From positions 3,100,001-3,164,000 of the forward strand of contig OZ241860.1 of NCBI GenBank assembly GCA_965203195.1: a stretch of 64,000 nucleotides of DNA, given 5' to 3'. The notes below the pieces were generated by a model. That model did no database searches. It was given only the letters and a program-made list of their open reading frames with translations, and had not been told where the DNA came from. Source of the DNA: Bin87 sp965203195. Its GTDB lineage: Bacteria; Chloroflexota; Dehalococcoidia; Lucifugimonadales; UBA3495. Positions within the stretch are counted from its first letter, which is position 1, and the number at the start of each line of letters is the position of its first letter. This document shows, piece by piece, positions 1 to 8,183 of the stretch. Both the position numbers and the translations under genes were made by a program.

Positions 1-350
1 GCTACGGCCTGTTCCAGCTCCGCGTCCGACTGCCGGCTGGCGATGCGCTGCTGCGCCTGTTCAATGGCCTGCTGCGCCCTTGCCTCGTCAATCTCGTCCA
101 CATCCTCGGCGGCATCCGCCAGGATGATGACGGTATTCCCCAGCACTTCCATATAGCCCCCGGACAGGGCCAGGTACGATTCCGCCCCGTCGGAGCGCAC
201 CGTCAGTTCCCCCGGCTGTAGGATGGTCATCAGCGGCGCATGGTTGGGCAGGATGCCCAGCTGCCCAGCGATGCCCGGGGCCACCAAGGCGTCCACTGTT
301 CCCGAAAAAACCTCGCGCTCGGCGGTGATGATTTGCAGCTGCATAGGCAT
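1..350 (-). CDS. atpC: F1 ATP synthase epsilon subunit (partial, runs off left edge)
   Basis: Last gene of the atp operon. Epsilon sits on the central stalk of F1, couples rotation and can inhibit hydrolysis. The minus strand reads a typical epsilon N-terminal beta-sandwich (MPMQLQIITAEREVFSG, then LGILPNHAPLMTI) followed by the start of the C-terminal helical hairpin (DEARAQQAIEQAQQRIASR). The ATG at 350 has a GAGGAG ribosome site 9 nt upstream; an ATG two codons further in is the alternative. About 116 codons are visible of a usual 130-140, so only the end is missing. It lies 73 nt downstream of atpD. Confidence 0.95.
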   Translation of the reverse strand, partial: MPMQLQIITAEREVFSGTVDALVAPGIAGQLGILPNHAPLMTILQPGELTVRSDGAESYLALSGGYMEVLGNTVIILADAAEDVDEIDEARAQQAIEQAQQRIASRQSDAELEQAV

Positions 351-423
351 TGGCGGGAACTCCTCTCCTGGTCCTTTCCGATGCGGTCCGATACGGAATG
401 CCGGGCACGGCTGCCCGGCGCCG

Positions 424-1818
424 TTAGCCGGAGTCCCGCATCTGGGCGGCCTTTTCTACGGCCTCCTCAATGGTGCCGACCATATAGAAAGCCTGCTCCG
501 GCAGTTCGTCGTGCTGCCCGTCCAGGATTTCGGCGAAGCCGCGCACGGTGTCGCGCACGGCCACATACTTGCCGGGCTGGTTAGTGAAAGTTTCGGCGAC
601 AAAGAAGGGCTGCGTAAGGAAGCGCTGTATTTTGCGGGCGCGGAACACGGTCTGCCGGTCGTCGTCGGAAAGTTCCTCAATGCCCAGAATGGCGATGATG
701 TCCTGCAAGTCGCGGTAGCGCTGCAACACCTGCTGCACGCCCCGCGCCACGCGGTAGTGTTCGTCGCCCACGATGCGCGGCTCCAGGATGCGGGCAAAGG
801 ACGCCAGCGGGTCCACCGCCGGGTACAGCCCCTGCGAGGCCAGCGACCGTTCCAGTGAAACCACGGCATCCAGGTGGCCGAAGGTAGTTACGATGCCGGG
901 GTCGGTGTAGTCGTCCGCTGGCACATAAATGGCCTGGAAGGAAGTGATGCTGCCGCTTTTGGTGGAAGTGATCCGTTCCTGCAAGGCGCCCATTTCCGTG
1001 CTCAAAGTGGGCTGGTAGCCCACGGCGGAAGGCATTCGCCCCAGCAGCGCGGACACTTCCATGCCCGCCAGGATGTAGCGATAGATGTTGTCAATAAAGA
1101 GGAGCACGTCCTGGTTTTGCTCCTCCCGGAAATACTCGGCCATGGTCAGGCCGGTCAGCCCGATGCGGGCCCGCACGCCCGGCGTTTCGTTCATCTGCCC
1201 GAACACCAGCACCGTGCTGCCCAGCACCCCGGAGTCCTGCATTTCGTGCCACAGGTCGTTACCCTCGCGGGAGCGTTCCCCCACGCCGGCGAACACCGAC
1301 ACCCCGCTATGCACGGCGCCGATGTTGCGGATCAGTTCCTGGATGATGACCGTCTTGCCCACGCCGGCGCCGCCGTAGGCCCCCACTTTGCCGCCTTTGG
1401 GGAAGGGGGTAATCAGGTCAAAAACCTTGATGCCCGTTTCCAGGATTTCCACATTGGGGTTCTGGTCGTCAAAGGCGGGCGGATCCCGGTGGATGGGCCA
1501 GAACTCGCCGGCTTCCACCGGGCCGAGGTTGTCCAGCGGGGCGCCGGTGACATCAAAAAGGCGCCCCAGGGTTTCGGGGCCTACGGGAACGGCGACCTTA
1601 TTGCCGGTGTCGGCCACCGCGGAGCCACGCGCCAGGCCGTCGGTGGAGCCTAGGGCAAGACAGCGCGCCCAGTGGTTGCCGATGTGCTGCTGCACTTCCA
1701 GCACCAGGCGCTCGCCGGAGTTGTCAACCTCCAGGGCGTCAAACAGATTGGGCAGCTGGTCGGCGGGAAACTCCACGTCGACCACCGTGCCAATGACCTG
1801 GGCAATCTTTCCGGGCAT
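424..1818 (-). CDS. atpD: F1 ATP synthase beta subunit
   Basis: Catalytic subunit of the F1 hexamer. It is 464 aa from the ATG at 1818, which has GGAGG 10 nt upstream; an upstream ATG at 1845 would add nine residues and lacks such a site. The Walker A motif GGAGVGKT is at residues 149-156, with GERSREGND and the DELS-type segment (IEELSDDDRQ) also present. Several normally near-invariant stretches are altered. The usual DNIFRFTQAG reads DNIYRYILAG, PAVDPLDSTSR reads PAVDPLASFAR, and TDPAPATTFAHLD reads TDPGIVTTFGHLD. The length is normal and there is no frameshift, so this looks like lineage divergence rather than decay. Confidence 0.97.
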   Translation of the reverse strand: MPGKIAQVIGTVVDVEFPADQLPNLFDALEVDNSGERLVLEVQQHIGNHWARCLALGSTDGLARGSAVADTGNKVAVPVGPETLGRLFDVTGAPLDNLGPVEAGEFWPIHRDPPAFDDQNPNVEILETGIKVFDLITPFPKGGKVGAYGGAGVGKTVIIQELIRNIGAVHSGVSVFAGVGERSREGNDLWHEMQDSGVLGSTVLVFGQMNETPGVRARIGLTGLTMAEYFREEQNQDVLLFIDNIYRYILAGMEVSALLGRMPSAVGYQPTLSTEMGALQERITSTKSGSITSFQAIYVPADDYTDPGIVTTFGHLDAVVSLERSLASQGLYPAVDPLASFARILEPRIVGDEHYRVARGVQQVLQRYRDLQDIIAILGIEELSDDDRQTVFRARKIQRFLTQPFFVAETFTNQPGKYVAVRDTVRGFAEILDGQHDELPEQAFYMVGTIEEAVEKAAQMRDSG

Positions 1819-1844
1819 TTTGGGTTGTCCTCCGGATGGGTTCA

Positions 1845-1922
1845 CCGGGGCGTGTCGTCAATCCCCGTCATTCCGAGCTCGCGCCGGAATGACTCCAAAA
1901 CGAATTTGACGACACGCCCCGG
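1845..1922. repeat. Nested inverted repeat between the inserted gene and atpD
   Basis: Seventeen-base arms at 1845-1861 and 1906-1922 (GGGGCGTGTCGTCAA type) pair exactly. Inside them a second pair, GTCATTCC at 1867-1874 and GGAATGAC at 1886-1893, forms an inner stem. It sits within the atp operon between the extra gene and atpD and has no T tract on the minus strand, so it is more like a REP/MITE-type palindrome or an mRNA processing or stabilising hairpin than a terminator. Confidence 0.75.
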
Positions 1923-1954
1923 GGTAAATGCGGTCGCAAACTGATTGGGGTGGA

Positions 1955-2386
1955 TTAGCCGGCCGGTTCCCCGTCGGTCGCCGGGCGGCGTTCATCCGGG
2001 GCCGGCTCGTGGAAAGGCTCGCCTTTGGCTTCCGCCTCGGCCTTGCGCGCCAGCCACCTCCGCCAGTCCCGGTTGTTTTCAGTCACAGCCTCCTCCCGGC
2101 CTTCCCGCCGACCCTGCCGCCGGATTTTTTCCTTGTAAATCGCGCCCAGAACCATATTGAGTGCCTCCGCTGCGGCCAAAGCAAGCAATGCGTGTTGAAA
2201 GAAACCTTTTTCCAAGACTACGATGATGGCCGTGGGCGCATCGTACCATGCGGTCTCCAAAACGACTAGCTGCTTGTAGGCTTCTACGGCCATCCGTCCC
2301 ACAGAGCTTGTTCCGTATGTAATCAGAAAGGAACGGTACAGATCCTGCGGGATATTGAACGGGAAGGGCAAGTTTTCGCCGGTCAT
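1955..2386 (-). CDS. Unknown small membrane-associated protein inside the atp operon
   Basis: A 143-aa protein of no recognised family, encoded between atpG and atpD. The start at 2386 is set by GAGGAG 9 nt upstream; it lies 17 nt after the atpG stop. The middle (about residues 45-85) is hydrophobic (TAIIVVLEKGFFQHALLALA) and could be one or two membrane helices. It is followed by a strongly charged stretch rich in Arg and Glu and a C-terminal tail reading AEAKGEPFHEPAPDE. The protein at 22794-23243 has the same tail (ADAKGVPFDEPPP) after a similar WEAWNQRRK-like helix, so both belong to one architecture. The position suggests co-expression with ATP synthase; a role in the complex is only a guess. 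Confidence 0.75.
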   Translation of the reverse strand: MTGENLPFPFNIPQDLYRSFLITYGTSSVGRMAVEAYKQLVVLETAWYDAPTAIIVVLEKGFFQHALLALAAAEALNMVLGAIYKEKIRRQGRREGREEAVTENNRDWRRWLARKAEAEAKGEPFHEPAPDERRPATDGEPAG

Positions 2387-2402
2387 TTCGTGGCGCTCCT
2401 CG

Positions 2403-3266
2403 CTATCCTTCCAGCGCAATCTGGCCGCCCACCAGATCCAGCAGTTCGTTGGTAATGCTGTCCTGCCGCAGCTTGTTCATCACCAGCGTCAGATCCGATG
2501 CCAGCTGGTTGGCGTTGTCCGTTGCGTTCCGCATCGCCACCATCCGCGCCGATTGCTCGCTGGCGATGCTTTCCAGCATCGCGTGATAGATTACCATCTC
2601 CACAAATTGGGGCAACAGCGCGCTCAACACCGTAGCCGGATCCGGTTCGTAAAGATACCCCACGCGCTGCGTGGCGGCCAGCGGCGCCGGCTCCACCGGC
2701 AGAATACGCTGGATTACCGGCTCCTGCTGCACCGTAGAAACGAAGCGCATATAGGCGATATGCACCTCATCAAGCTCGCCGCCGGTGTACCCGTCGATGA
2801 CCAGCCGGGAAATGGGCGTAGTGTCCGCCAGCGCCAGGCGGTCGCTCAAGTCGGTAAAAACCGCCTGCACCGTATCGGTGTAGCGCACCAGGAAATCGCG
2901 GCCCTTCCGGCCCACCACAATGCTGCGGACTGTCGCCGGGCTGTCTAGGATGAACTGCGCCACCCGCCGGTTGATGGTGGCGTGCATCCCCCCGGCCAGG
3001 CCCCGGTCGGGGGTTACCACCACCATGCCCACCCGGCTGACCGGGCGCGTCTGCAACAGGGGGTGGGTAGCGTCGTCATCCCCCGCCGGCTGCGCCGCCA
3101 GCAGCGCAATCACCTCGTGGATTTTCTCGGCGTAAGGCCGCCCGTCGGTTACGGCCAGCTGCGCGCGCCGCATCTTGGACGCCGCAATGAGCGACATCGC
3201 GTTGGTGACTTTCCCCGTATTTTCCACGCTGCGAATGCGGCGGCGTATGTCTCTAACGCTGGGCAT
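2403..3266 (-). CDS. atpG: F1 ATP synthase gamma subunit
   Basis: Rotor shaft of F1. It is 287 aa, normal for the family. The N-terminal coiled-coil helix is clear (MPSVRDIRRRIRSVENTGKV, then TNAMSLIAASKMRRAQ), and the C-terminal helix (ALLPQFVEMVIYHAMLESIASEQSARMVAMRNATDNA) carries the conserved SEQSARMVAM motif. It is encoded after atpA with a 142-nt gap and is followed by the extra small gene. The ribosome site before 3266 is weak (TGAGG). Confidence 0.97.
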   Translation of the reverse strand: MPSVRDIRRRIRSVENTGKVTNAMSLIAASKMRRAQLAVTDGRPYAEKIHEVIALLAAQPAGDDDATHPLLQTRPVSRVGMVVVTPDRGLAGGMHATINRRVAQFILDSPATVRSIVVGRKGRDFLVRYTDTVQAVFTDLSDRLALADTTPISRLVIDGYTGGELDEVHIAYMRFVSTVQQEPVIQRILPVEPAPLAATQRVGYLYEPDPATVLSALLPQFVEMVIYHAMLESIASEQSARMVAMRNATDNANQLASDLTLVMNKLRQDSITNELLDLVGGQIALEG

Positions 3267-3408
3267 AGTGCCTCATCATCGTCGTTGTAGCGCCCGGTGG
3301 CCCGCCTGACGAGCGGGCAGATCCGGTTTCCGTCAGTATTTCGGCGTCATTGCGACGCCGGCTGCCTTCGCGTCGCCATTCCGCGCCCACTCAAAAAGTG
3401 AGCGCCGC

Positions 3409-4917
3409 CTAGCTGAAAGTCGGCTTGAATTCGTTGATGGCGGAAGTAAGCTGCGCGTTGAGTTCGTCCGACAGGTTGCCCGATTCCCGGATGGACTGGC
3501 TTAACTGCGGATGGGCGGCGTTGATGTGCCGCAGCATCTGCTCCTCAAAGGCCCCCACCCGTTCCAGCGGCACGTCCTCCATCAGGCCGGAATTCACCGC
3601 AAACAGCACTATCACCTCGTCGCCCAGGTTCAGCGGCTGGTACTGCCCCTGCTTCAGCGCCTCCGTAGCCAGCTGCCCCCGGGCCAGTTGGGCCCGCGTG
3701 GCCGCATCCAGGTCGGCGGTGCCGAACTGGGCGAAGGTCGCCAGCTCCCGGTACTGCGCCAGATCCAGGCGCAGCCGTCCGGCCACCTGCCGCACGGCGC
3801 GCGTCTGCGCCGCGCCGCCCACCCGGGACACGGAAAGGCCCACATTCACCGCCGGCCGGATGCCCACATTAAACAGCTCCGGTTCCAGGTAAATCTGCCC
3901 GTCCGTGATGGAAATCACATTGGTCGGAATGTAGGCGGACACATCCCCGGCCTGGGTCTCAATAATCGGCAGCGCGGTCAGCGAGCCGCCGCCGCTCTCA
4001 TCGTCCAGCCGCGCCGCCCGTTCCAGCAGCCGGCTGTGCAGGTAGAAAACGTCGCCGGGATAAGCCTCCCGCCCGGCGGGACGGCGCAGCAGCAGCGACA
4101 TCTGCCGGTACGCCCAGGCGTGCTTGGTCAGGTCGTCATAGACAATCAGGACATCCTTGCCCTGCTCCATAAACGCCTCGCCCATAGCGCACCCGGCATA
4201 GGGGGCGATGAATTGCAACGGCGCGGAGTCGGCGGAACCGGCGTTGACCACAATGGTATGGTCCATTGCGCCGTATTCCTCCAGGATTCCCACTACCTGC
4301 GCCACTTTGCCCTGCTTCTGCCCGATGGCGACATAGATGCAGATCAGGTCGGTGTCCCGCTGGTTGATGATGGTATCAATGGCGATGGCCGTCTTGCCGG
4401 TGGAACGGTCGCCGATGATCAGCTCCCGCTGTCCCCGTCCGATGGGGATCATCGCGTCAATGGCCTTGATGCCCGTCTGCACCGGCGTGTCCACCGACTT
4501 GCGCACCACCACGTTGGGGGCTGTCCGTTCCACGGGCATCGTCCCTTCGGTGACCACCGGGCCTTTGCCGTCCAGGGGCCGCCCCAGCGGGTCGACCACC
4601 CGGCCAACCAGCATTTCCCCCACGGGAACCTCAATAATCTGGCCGGTGGCGCGCACCCGGTCGCCCTCTTTCACGGCGGTGGGGTCGCCCAGGATGGCGG
4701 CGCCCACGATGTCCGCTTCCAGGTTCAGAGCCAGACCGAGGATGTCGTTGCCAAAATCCAGCAGCTCATTGGAGCGCACGCTTTGCAGACCCTGAATGCT
4801 GGCAATGCCGTCGCCAACCTGCACCACGCTGCCGACGTCCACCAGCGTCAGGTCGCCTCCGAACTCCTCAATCTGGCGCCTGATCAGCGATACGATTTCT
4901 TGTCCTCTGACTGCCAT
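3409..4917 (-). CDS. atpA: F1 ATP synthase alpha subunit
   Basis: Non-catalytic nucleotide-binding subunit of F1, 502 aa. The ATG at 4917 has AAGGAG 8 nt upstream; a longer reading to 4980 would add 21 residues without support. The Walker A motif GDRSTGKT is at residues 169-176. The arginine-finger region SVSRVGG and the C-terminal helical domain (GDEVIVLFAVNSGLMEDV) are intact. It lies between atpH and atpG in standard order. Confidence 0.97.
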   Translation of the reverse strand: MAVRGQEIVSLIRRQIEEFGGDLTLVDVGSVVQVGDGIASIQGLQSVRSNELLDFGNDILGLALNLEADIVGAAILGDPTAVKEGDRVRATGQIIEVPVGEMLVGRVVDPLGRPLDGKGPVVTEGTMPVERTAPNVVVRKSVDTPVQTGIKAIDAMIPIGRGQRELIIGDRSTGKTAIAIDTIINQRDTDLICIYVAIGQKQGKVAQVVGILEEYGAMDHTIVVNAGSADSAPLQFIAPYAGCAMGEAFMEQGKDVLIVYDDLTKHAWAYRQMSLLLRRPAGREAYPGDVFYLHSRLLERAARLDDESGGGSLTALPIIETQAGDVSAYIPTNVISITDGQIYLEPELFNVGIRPAVNVGLSVSRVGGAAQTRAVRQVAGRLRLDLAQYRELATFAQFGTADLDAATRAQLARGQLATEALKQGQYQPLNLGDEVIVLFAVNSGLMEDVPLERVGAFEEQMLRHINAAHPQLSQSIRESGNLSDELNAQLTSAINEFKPTFS

Positions 4918-5038
4918 CGGCCAGTCTCCTTGTCCTGCTGAAAGTTCCGTTGTCCGGGCCCGTTGACGTTTTATCGCCATCCCGGCGCCGGCGCTCCTAT
5001 TCCGATGCTCCTGCCGTCATTCCGGGTAACGCGCCCGG

Positions 5039-5578
5039 CTAGGCTGCCGCCGTCCGCACCGTGTGGCGCATCCGGTCCAGAGACGAGGCCGCGCTGCCGT
5101 CCAGAAGCCGGTCGCCGATCTGGACAATCAGCCCGCCGAGTACGCTTTCGTCAACCTGCGCGGTGATCACAACTTCCGTTCCCACCATCCCGGCTACGAA
5201 ATTGCTGATGCGTTCCAGTTCATTGTCCTCCAGCGGCACCGCGCTGGTGACCAGCGCCCGCTGCCGCCCCAGTTGTTCGTCCAGCAGCCGCGTGTAGCTT
5301 TCCTGCACATCGCGCATTGCGTCCACGCCCCCGCGCGCCACCAGCAGGCAGACCAGGTTGCGCACCAGCGGATGCGTTTCAGACAGCACCGCATTGATCG
5401 CCGCCGTCTTGCGTTCCGCCGGCACTTCGGCGTGCCTCAGAAACGAGGCGAACTCATCGTCGGCCAGCACATCGGCGGCCAGACGAAGTTCGCTGTCCCA
5501 TTCCGACAGCTGCTGGCGTTCCCTGGCCAGCTCAAAAATGGCCTGGGCGTAGCGCTGCCCCGACAGACGGCTTGCCAC
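5039..5578 (-). CDS. atpH: F1 ATP synthase delta subunit
   Basis: Stator subunit that connects F1 to the b subunits. It is 179 aa, typical of the family. The N-terminal helical domain (SGQRYAQAIFELARE), the central NLVCLLVARGG segment and the C-terminal segment (VDESVLGGLIVQIGDRLLDGSAASSLDRM) match the OSCP/delta family. It is encoded between atpF and atpA. Confidence 0.95.
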   Translation of the reverse strand: MASRLSGQRYAQAIFELARERQQLSEWDSELRLAADVLADDEFASFLRHAEVPAERKTAAINAVLSETHPLVRNLVCLLVARGGVDAMRDVQESYTRLLDEQLGRQRALVTSAVPLEDNELERISNFVAGMVGTEVVITAQVDESVLGGLIVQIGDRLLDGSAASSLDRMRHTVRTAAA

Positions 5579-5755
5579 GATTTACTGCCTCCCTGTTGTT
5601 GACGGCACCCCTGCGGGGGACGGCGTGGCCGGCTCCGGCGAATGCCGGGCACCGGCCGGCTTGCCCCGACAACGGAGCGATGCGGACGGATTGATAGACG
5701 GATGGACGGGCGGAAAGTGAAGAGCTACGGGGCATAGAGGCGCGCAGCCGGCGCG

Positions 5756-6259
5756 TCAGTTGCGCCGCATGGCCTGTTCGCCTTCGGTAAGCACCTGGTC
5801 GATCAGCTCCTGATGCGCCTGGCGGTCGATTTCGCGGCGGATGATGCGCTCGGCGGCGGCGATGGCCAGGTCGCCAAACGCCGCCCGTAGTTCGCCGATG
5901 GCCGCGTCCCGTTCCCGTTCAATGTCCGCCCGGGCCCGTTCCGCGTAATCCTCGGCCGACTGCCGCGCCCGCGTCATTTCGTCCTCGCGAAAGCGGTCGG
6001 CCGCCTGGCGCGCCTGTTCCACAATCTGCTGTCCGGTGATGCGGGCCTGGTTCAGCTCCTCGTCCACCGCCGCGCGGGATGTCGCCGCTTCCTCGCGCGC
6101 CCGGTCCGCCGAGGCCAGGCTTTCCCGCACCCCCTCAATGCGGTTATCCAGGGCATTGAGCAAGGGGCGGTAGGCCAGGCTGCCCAGCAGAATCAGCAGG
6201 ATGATGTAGTTCACCAGGTAGCTGATGAGGGAAGGTATGTTCAGTCCCAGCTCAACCAT
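5756..6259 (-). CDS. atpF: F0 ATP synthase subunit b
   Basis: Peripheral stalk subunit, 167 aa from the ATG at 6259. A single N-terminal membrane helix (about residues 8-28, SYLVNYIILLILLGSLAYR) is followed by a long charged amphipathic helix that would dimerise. The start lies 4 nt after the atpE stop, so translation is probably coupled. A longer reading to 6325 overlaps atpE and is not supported. Confidence 0.94.
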   Translation of the reverse strand: MVELGLNIPSLISYLVNYIILLILLGSLAYRPLLNALDNRIEGVRESLASADRAREEAATSRAAVDEELNQARITGQQIVEQARQAADRFREDEMTRARQSAEDYAERARADIERERDAAIGELRAAFGDLAIAAAERIIRREIDRQAHQELIDQVLTEGEQAMRRN

Positions 6260-6263
6260 GACG

Positions 6264-6548
6264 CTACACCACGAAGAGCAGGATGACGGCGACGATGAGC
6301 GAGTAGATGCCCAGCGCCTCCGCAAACGCGATGGCCAGGATCATATTCGTGGTGATGGAACCCGCGGCGTCGGGGTTCCGCCCGATGGCGCCCATGGCGC
6401 CCGCGCCCAGAATGCCGATGCCCACGCCCGGCCCGATGACGCCAATCGCAATGGCCAGCCCGGCCGCCAGGTACTTGGCGCCATCGGTGCTCAGCCCCTG
6501 CGCCGCCACGGACAGCAGCGTGGTAATCATTGAGAGGTCAATTGCCAT
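6264..6548 (-). CDS. atpE: F0 ATP synthase subunit c
   Basis: Ring-forming proteolipid, 94 aa, with two membrane helices joined by the polar loop AIGRNPDAAG. The essential carboxylate is Glu77 in the segment AFAEALGIYSL. The first helix (GVIGPGVGIGILGAG) has Ile where sodium-type c subunits have Gln, which argues for proton coupling; this is inference from family knowledge. The ATG at 6548 has GGAGG 8 nt upstream. Confidence 0.97.
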   Translation of the reverse strand: MAIDLSMITTLLSVAAQGLSTDGAKYLAAGLAIAIGVIGPGVGIGILGAGAMGAIGRNPDAAGSITTNMILAIAFAEALGIYSLIVAVILLFVV

Positions 6549-6710
6549 TGTTGCGAATCCTCCGTTGCCAATGTGGCCTGGTCTGGTGTTTCTGGCCGCG
6601 CCCCGCGCCAAAGGCGGGCCGGGGCGTGTACCCGTAAGAAATGAGGGGAGTGTTGAATGCCGCGCCGCCGGGCCGGTAAATCCGGTTTCGCGATGCGCGC
6701 GCCGGCGGCC

Positions 6711-7808
6711 CTAATGCTCCTCATGGCTGACGGCCACGGACAGGAAAACCAGCGTCAGCCCGGCGAAAATCACCGACTGGATCAGCCCCACCAGGAGCTC
6801 CAGCCCGAACACGAACTGCGTGGCGACGAAGGGAACCAGGAAGGTTATCATCACCACCAGAATTTCCCCGGCGGTCATATTGCCAAAGAGGCGGAAGGTA
6901 AAGGACACGATGCGCACCAGCTCCGAAATGAGCTCCAGCAGCCCGACGAAAACGCTGATGATGCCCGAAGGCCGCCCGCGCAGGATGTCGCCGAAGGCGA
7001 AGAACTTTTTCAGGTAGCCGAAATTGTGCGCCCGGAACCCCCAGTATTCAACGAAGGCGAAGGAAACCAGGGCCAGCGCCAGCGGCATATTGAGGTCAGT
7101 TCCGGCGGGACGGAACAGGTGCGCCTTGATGGTGAAGCCGTCCTCGCCGTGAATGCCAAAGCCGATGGCCTGGTAAATGGGTATCAGCAGAATCGCCAGC
7201 CAGGCGTTGAACAGCACAAAGAAAAAGATGGTGGCAACTACGGGAAACGCCTTGCGCCCCATCTCTTTGCCCAGGATGCTCGTGGCAAAGTTGAGCACCA
7301 GCTCAAACAGCATCTCGATCAGGGCTTGCCATCGTCCCGGGATCATCCTGGGCTTGCGCGCCCCGCCGATAAAGAAAACCAGCATCAGCACGCTGGTCAG
7401 CCATGCCGAAAGCAGCGTGTTGGTAACCGCCAGTTCCATCACGCCCAGCGGTTCCCCGTGATGCTCCTCTTTCGCCTTAGCGTCGGCCCCGGAGCCGGCT
7501 GCGGCGGTCGAATGGCCGGCATCCCCGGAGCCGTGCCCTCCATCCTGCGACGAGGCATCCCCGTCGTGCTCCGCCGACTTCTCGCCGTGTTCGCCCCCGT
7601 TGTGCTCCCCGCCATAGCCGAGGATTGCGGCGTTGCGCGCCTCGGCCGGCCAGATGGGCTGTACGTTAAGGTGGATGCCGGGCTGGTGCAAAAACGGCCC
7701 GCCGGGCAATCCGAACATCCGGGAGCCGATGGCCCCCACCACGAAACCCACGACCAGCAGCGCGGCCATACCGATGCCGAGCAGCAGGAATACCTGTTTG
7801 CGCGTCAC
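6711..7808 (-). CDS. atpB: F0 ATP synthase subunit a
   Basis: Membrane subunit forming the ion half-channels next to the c ring. It is 365 aa, longer than most. The essential arginine is Arg306 in the segment FRLFGNMTAGE. Residues about 66-118, between the first membrane helix and the conserved core, form a His/Gly/Asp/Ser-rich low-complexity insertion that is unusual for this subunit. It begins with a GTG codon whose first base is the last base of the upstream TAG stop, so translation should be coupled to the preceding atpI/Z-like gene. Confidence 0.96.
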   Translation of the reverse strand: MTRKQVFLLLGIGMAALLVVGFVVGAIGSRMFGLPGGPFLHQPGIHLNVQPIWPAEARNAAILGYGGEHNGGEHGEKSAEHDGDASSQDGGHGSGDAGHSTAAAGSGADAKAKEEHHGEPLGVMELAVTNTLLSAWLTSVLMLVFFIGGARKPRMIPGRWQALIEMLFELVLNFATSILGKEMGRKAFPVVATIFFFVLFNAWLAILLIPIYQAIGFGIHGEDGFTIKAHLFRPAGTDLNMPLALALVSFAFVEYWGFRAHNFGYLKKFFAFGDILRGRPSGIISVFVGLLELISELVRIVSFTFRLFGNMTAGEILVVMITFLVPFVATQFVFGLELLVGLIQSVIFAGLTLVFLSVAVSHEEH

Positions 7809-8089
7809 TAGTGCCCATTGCCTCCGTGGTCAGATTGCTCGCCGGGCGTTGCCGGGGGCGTGCCTGGTCGCTGTTTGCGTTTGGGGCCGTAGATGGCCGG
7901 CAGCGCCATGCGGTACACGCCGTAGAAGGCGACCACGCTGCCCAGCGTCACGCCCAGCAGCGTCAGCAACGCCACCTGTCCGGTGGCATTGCCGAGCCAC
8001 AGCCCGGCGAGGATGCCGAACACGATGCACAGCGCCACATACCATCCCAGGCCAGTCAGCCGCAGGGCGATAATCAACCAGTCTGGCAT
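7808..8089 (-). CDS. AtpI/AtpZ-like membrane protein
   Basis: A 93-aa protein with two membrane helices (about residues 5-32 and 38-62) and a basic, polar C-terminus. Its size, topology and place as first gene of an atp operon match the AtpZ/AtpI family, thought to help assemble the c ring or transport cations. The sequence similarity is loose, so the assignment leans on context. The ATG at 8089 has GAGGTG 8 nt upstream and lies about 30 nt from the predicted transcription start. Confidence 0.8.
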   Translation of the reverse strand: MPDWLIIALRLTGLGWYVALCIVFGILAGLWLGNATGQVALLTLLGVTLGSVVAFYGVYRMALPAIYGPKRKQRPGTPPATPGEQSDHGGNGH

Positions 8090-8124
8090 CGGGCTTCACC
8101 TCGTCCCCATAGCAAACGGCGGGG

Positions 8125-8153
8125 ATTCTAGCATTGCCGGCCAGACCTGTCAA
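8125..8153 (-). promoter_or_regulatory. Promoter of the atp operon
   Basis: On the minus strand TTGACA (8153-8148) and TAGAAT (8130-8125) are separated by exactly 17 bp. This is the best sigma70-type match seen in the window and faces the atpI/Z-like gene. The insertion-sequence cluster begins only 19 bp upstream of the -35 box, so the IS end may influence it. Confidence 0.88.
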
Positions 8154-8183
8154 CGCCCGCGCCCGTTCCGATAGCGTTTCGTT

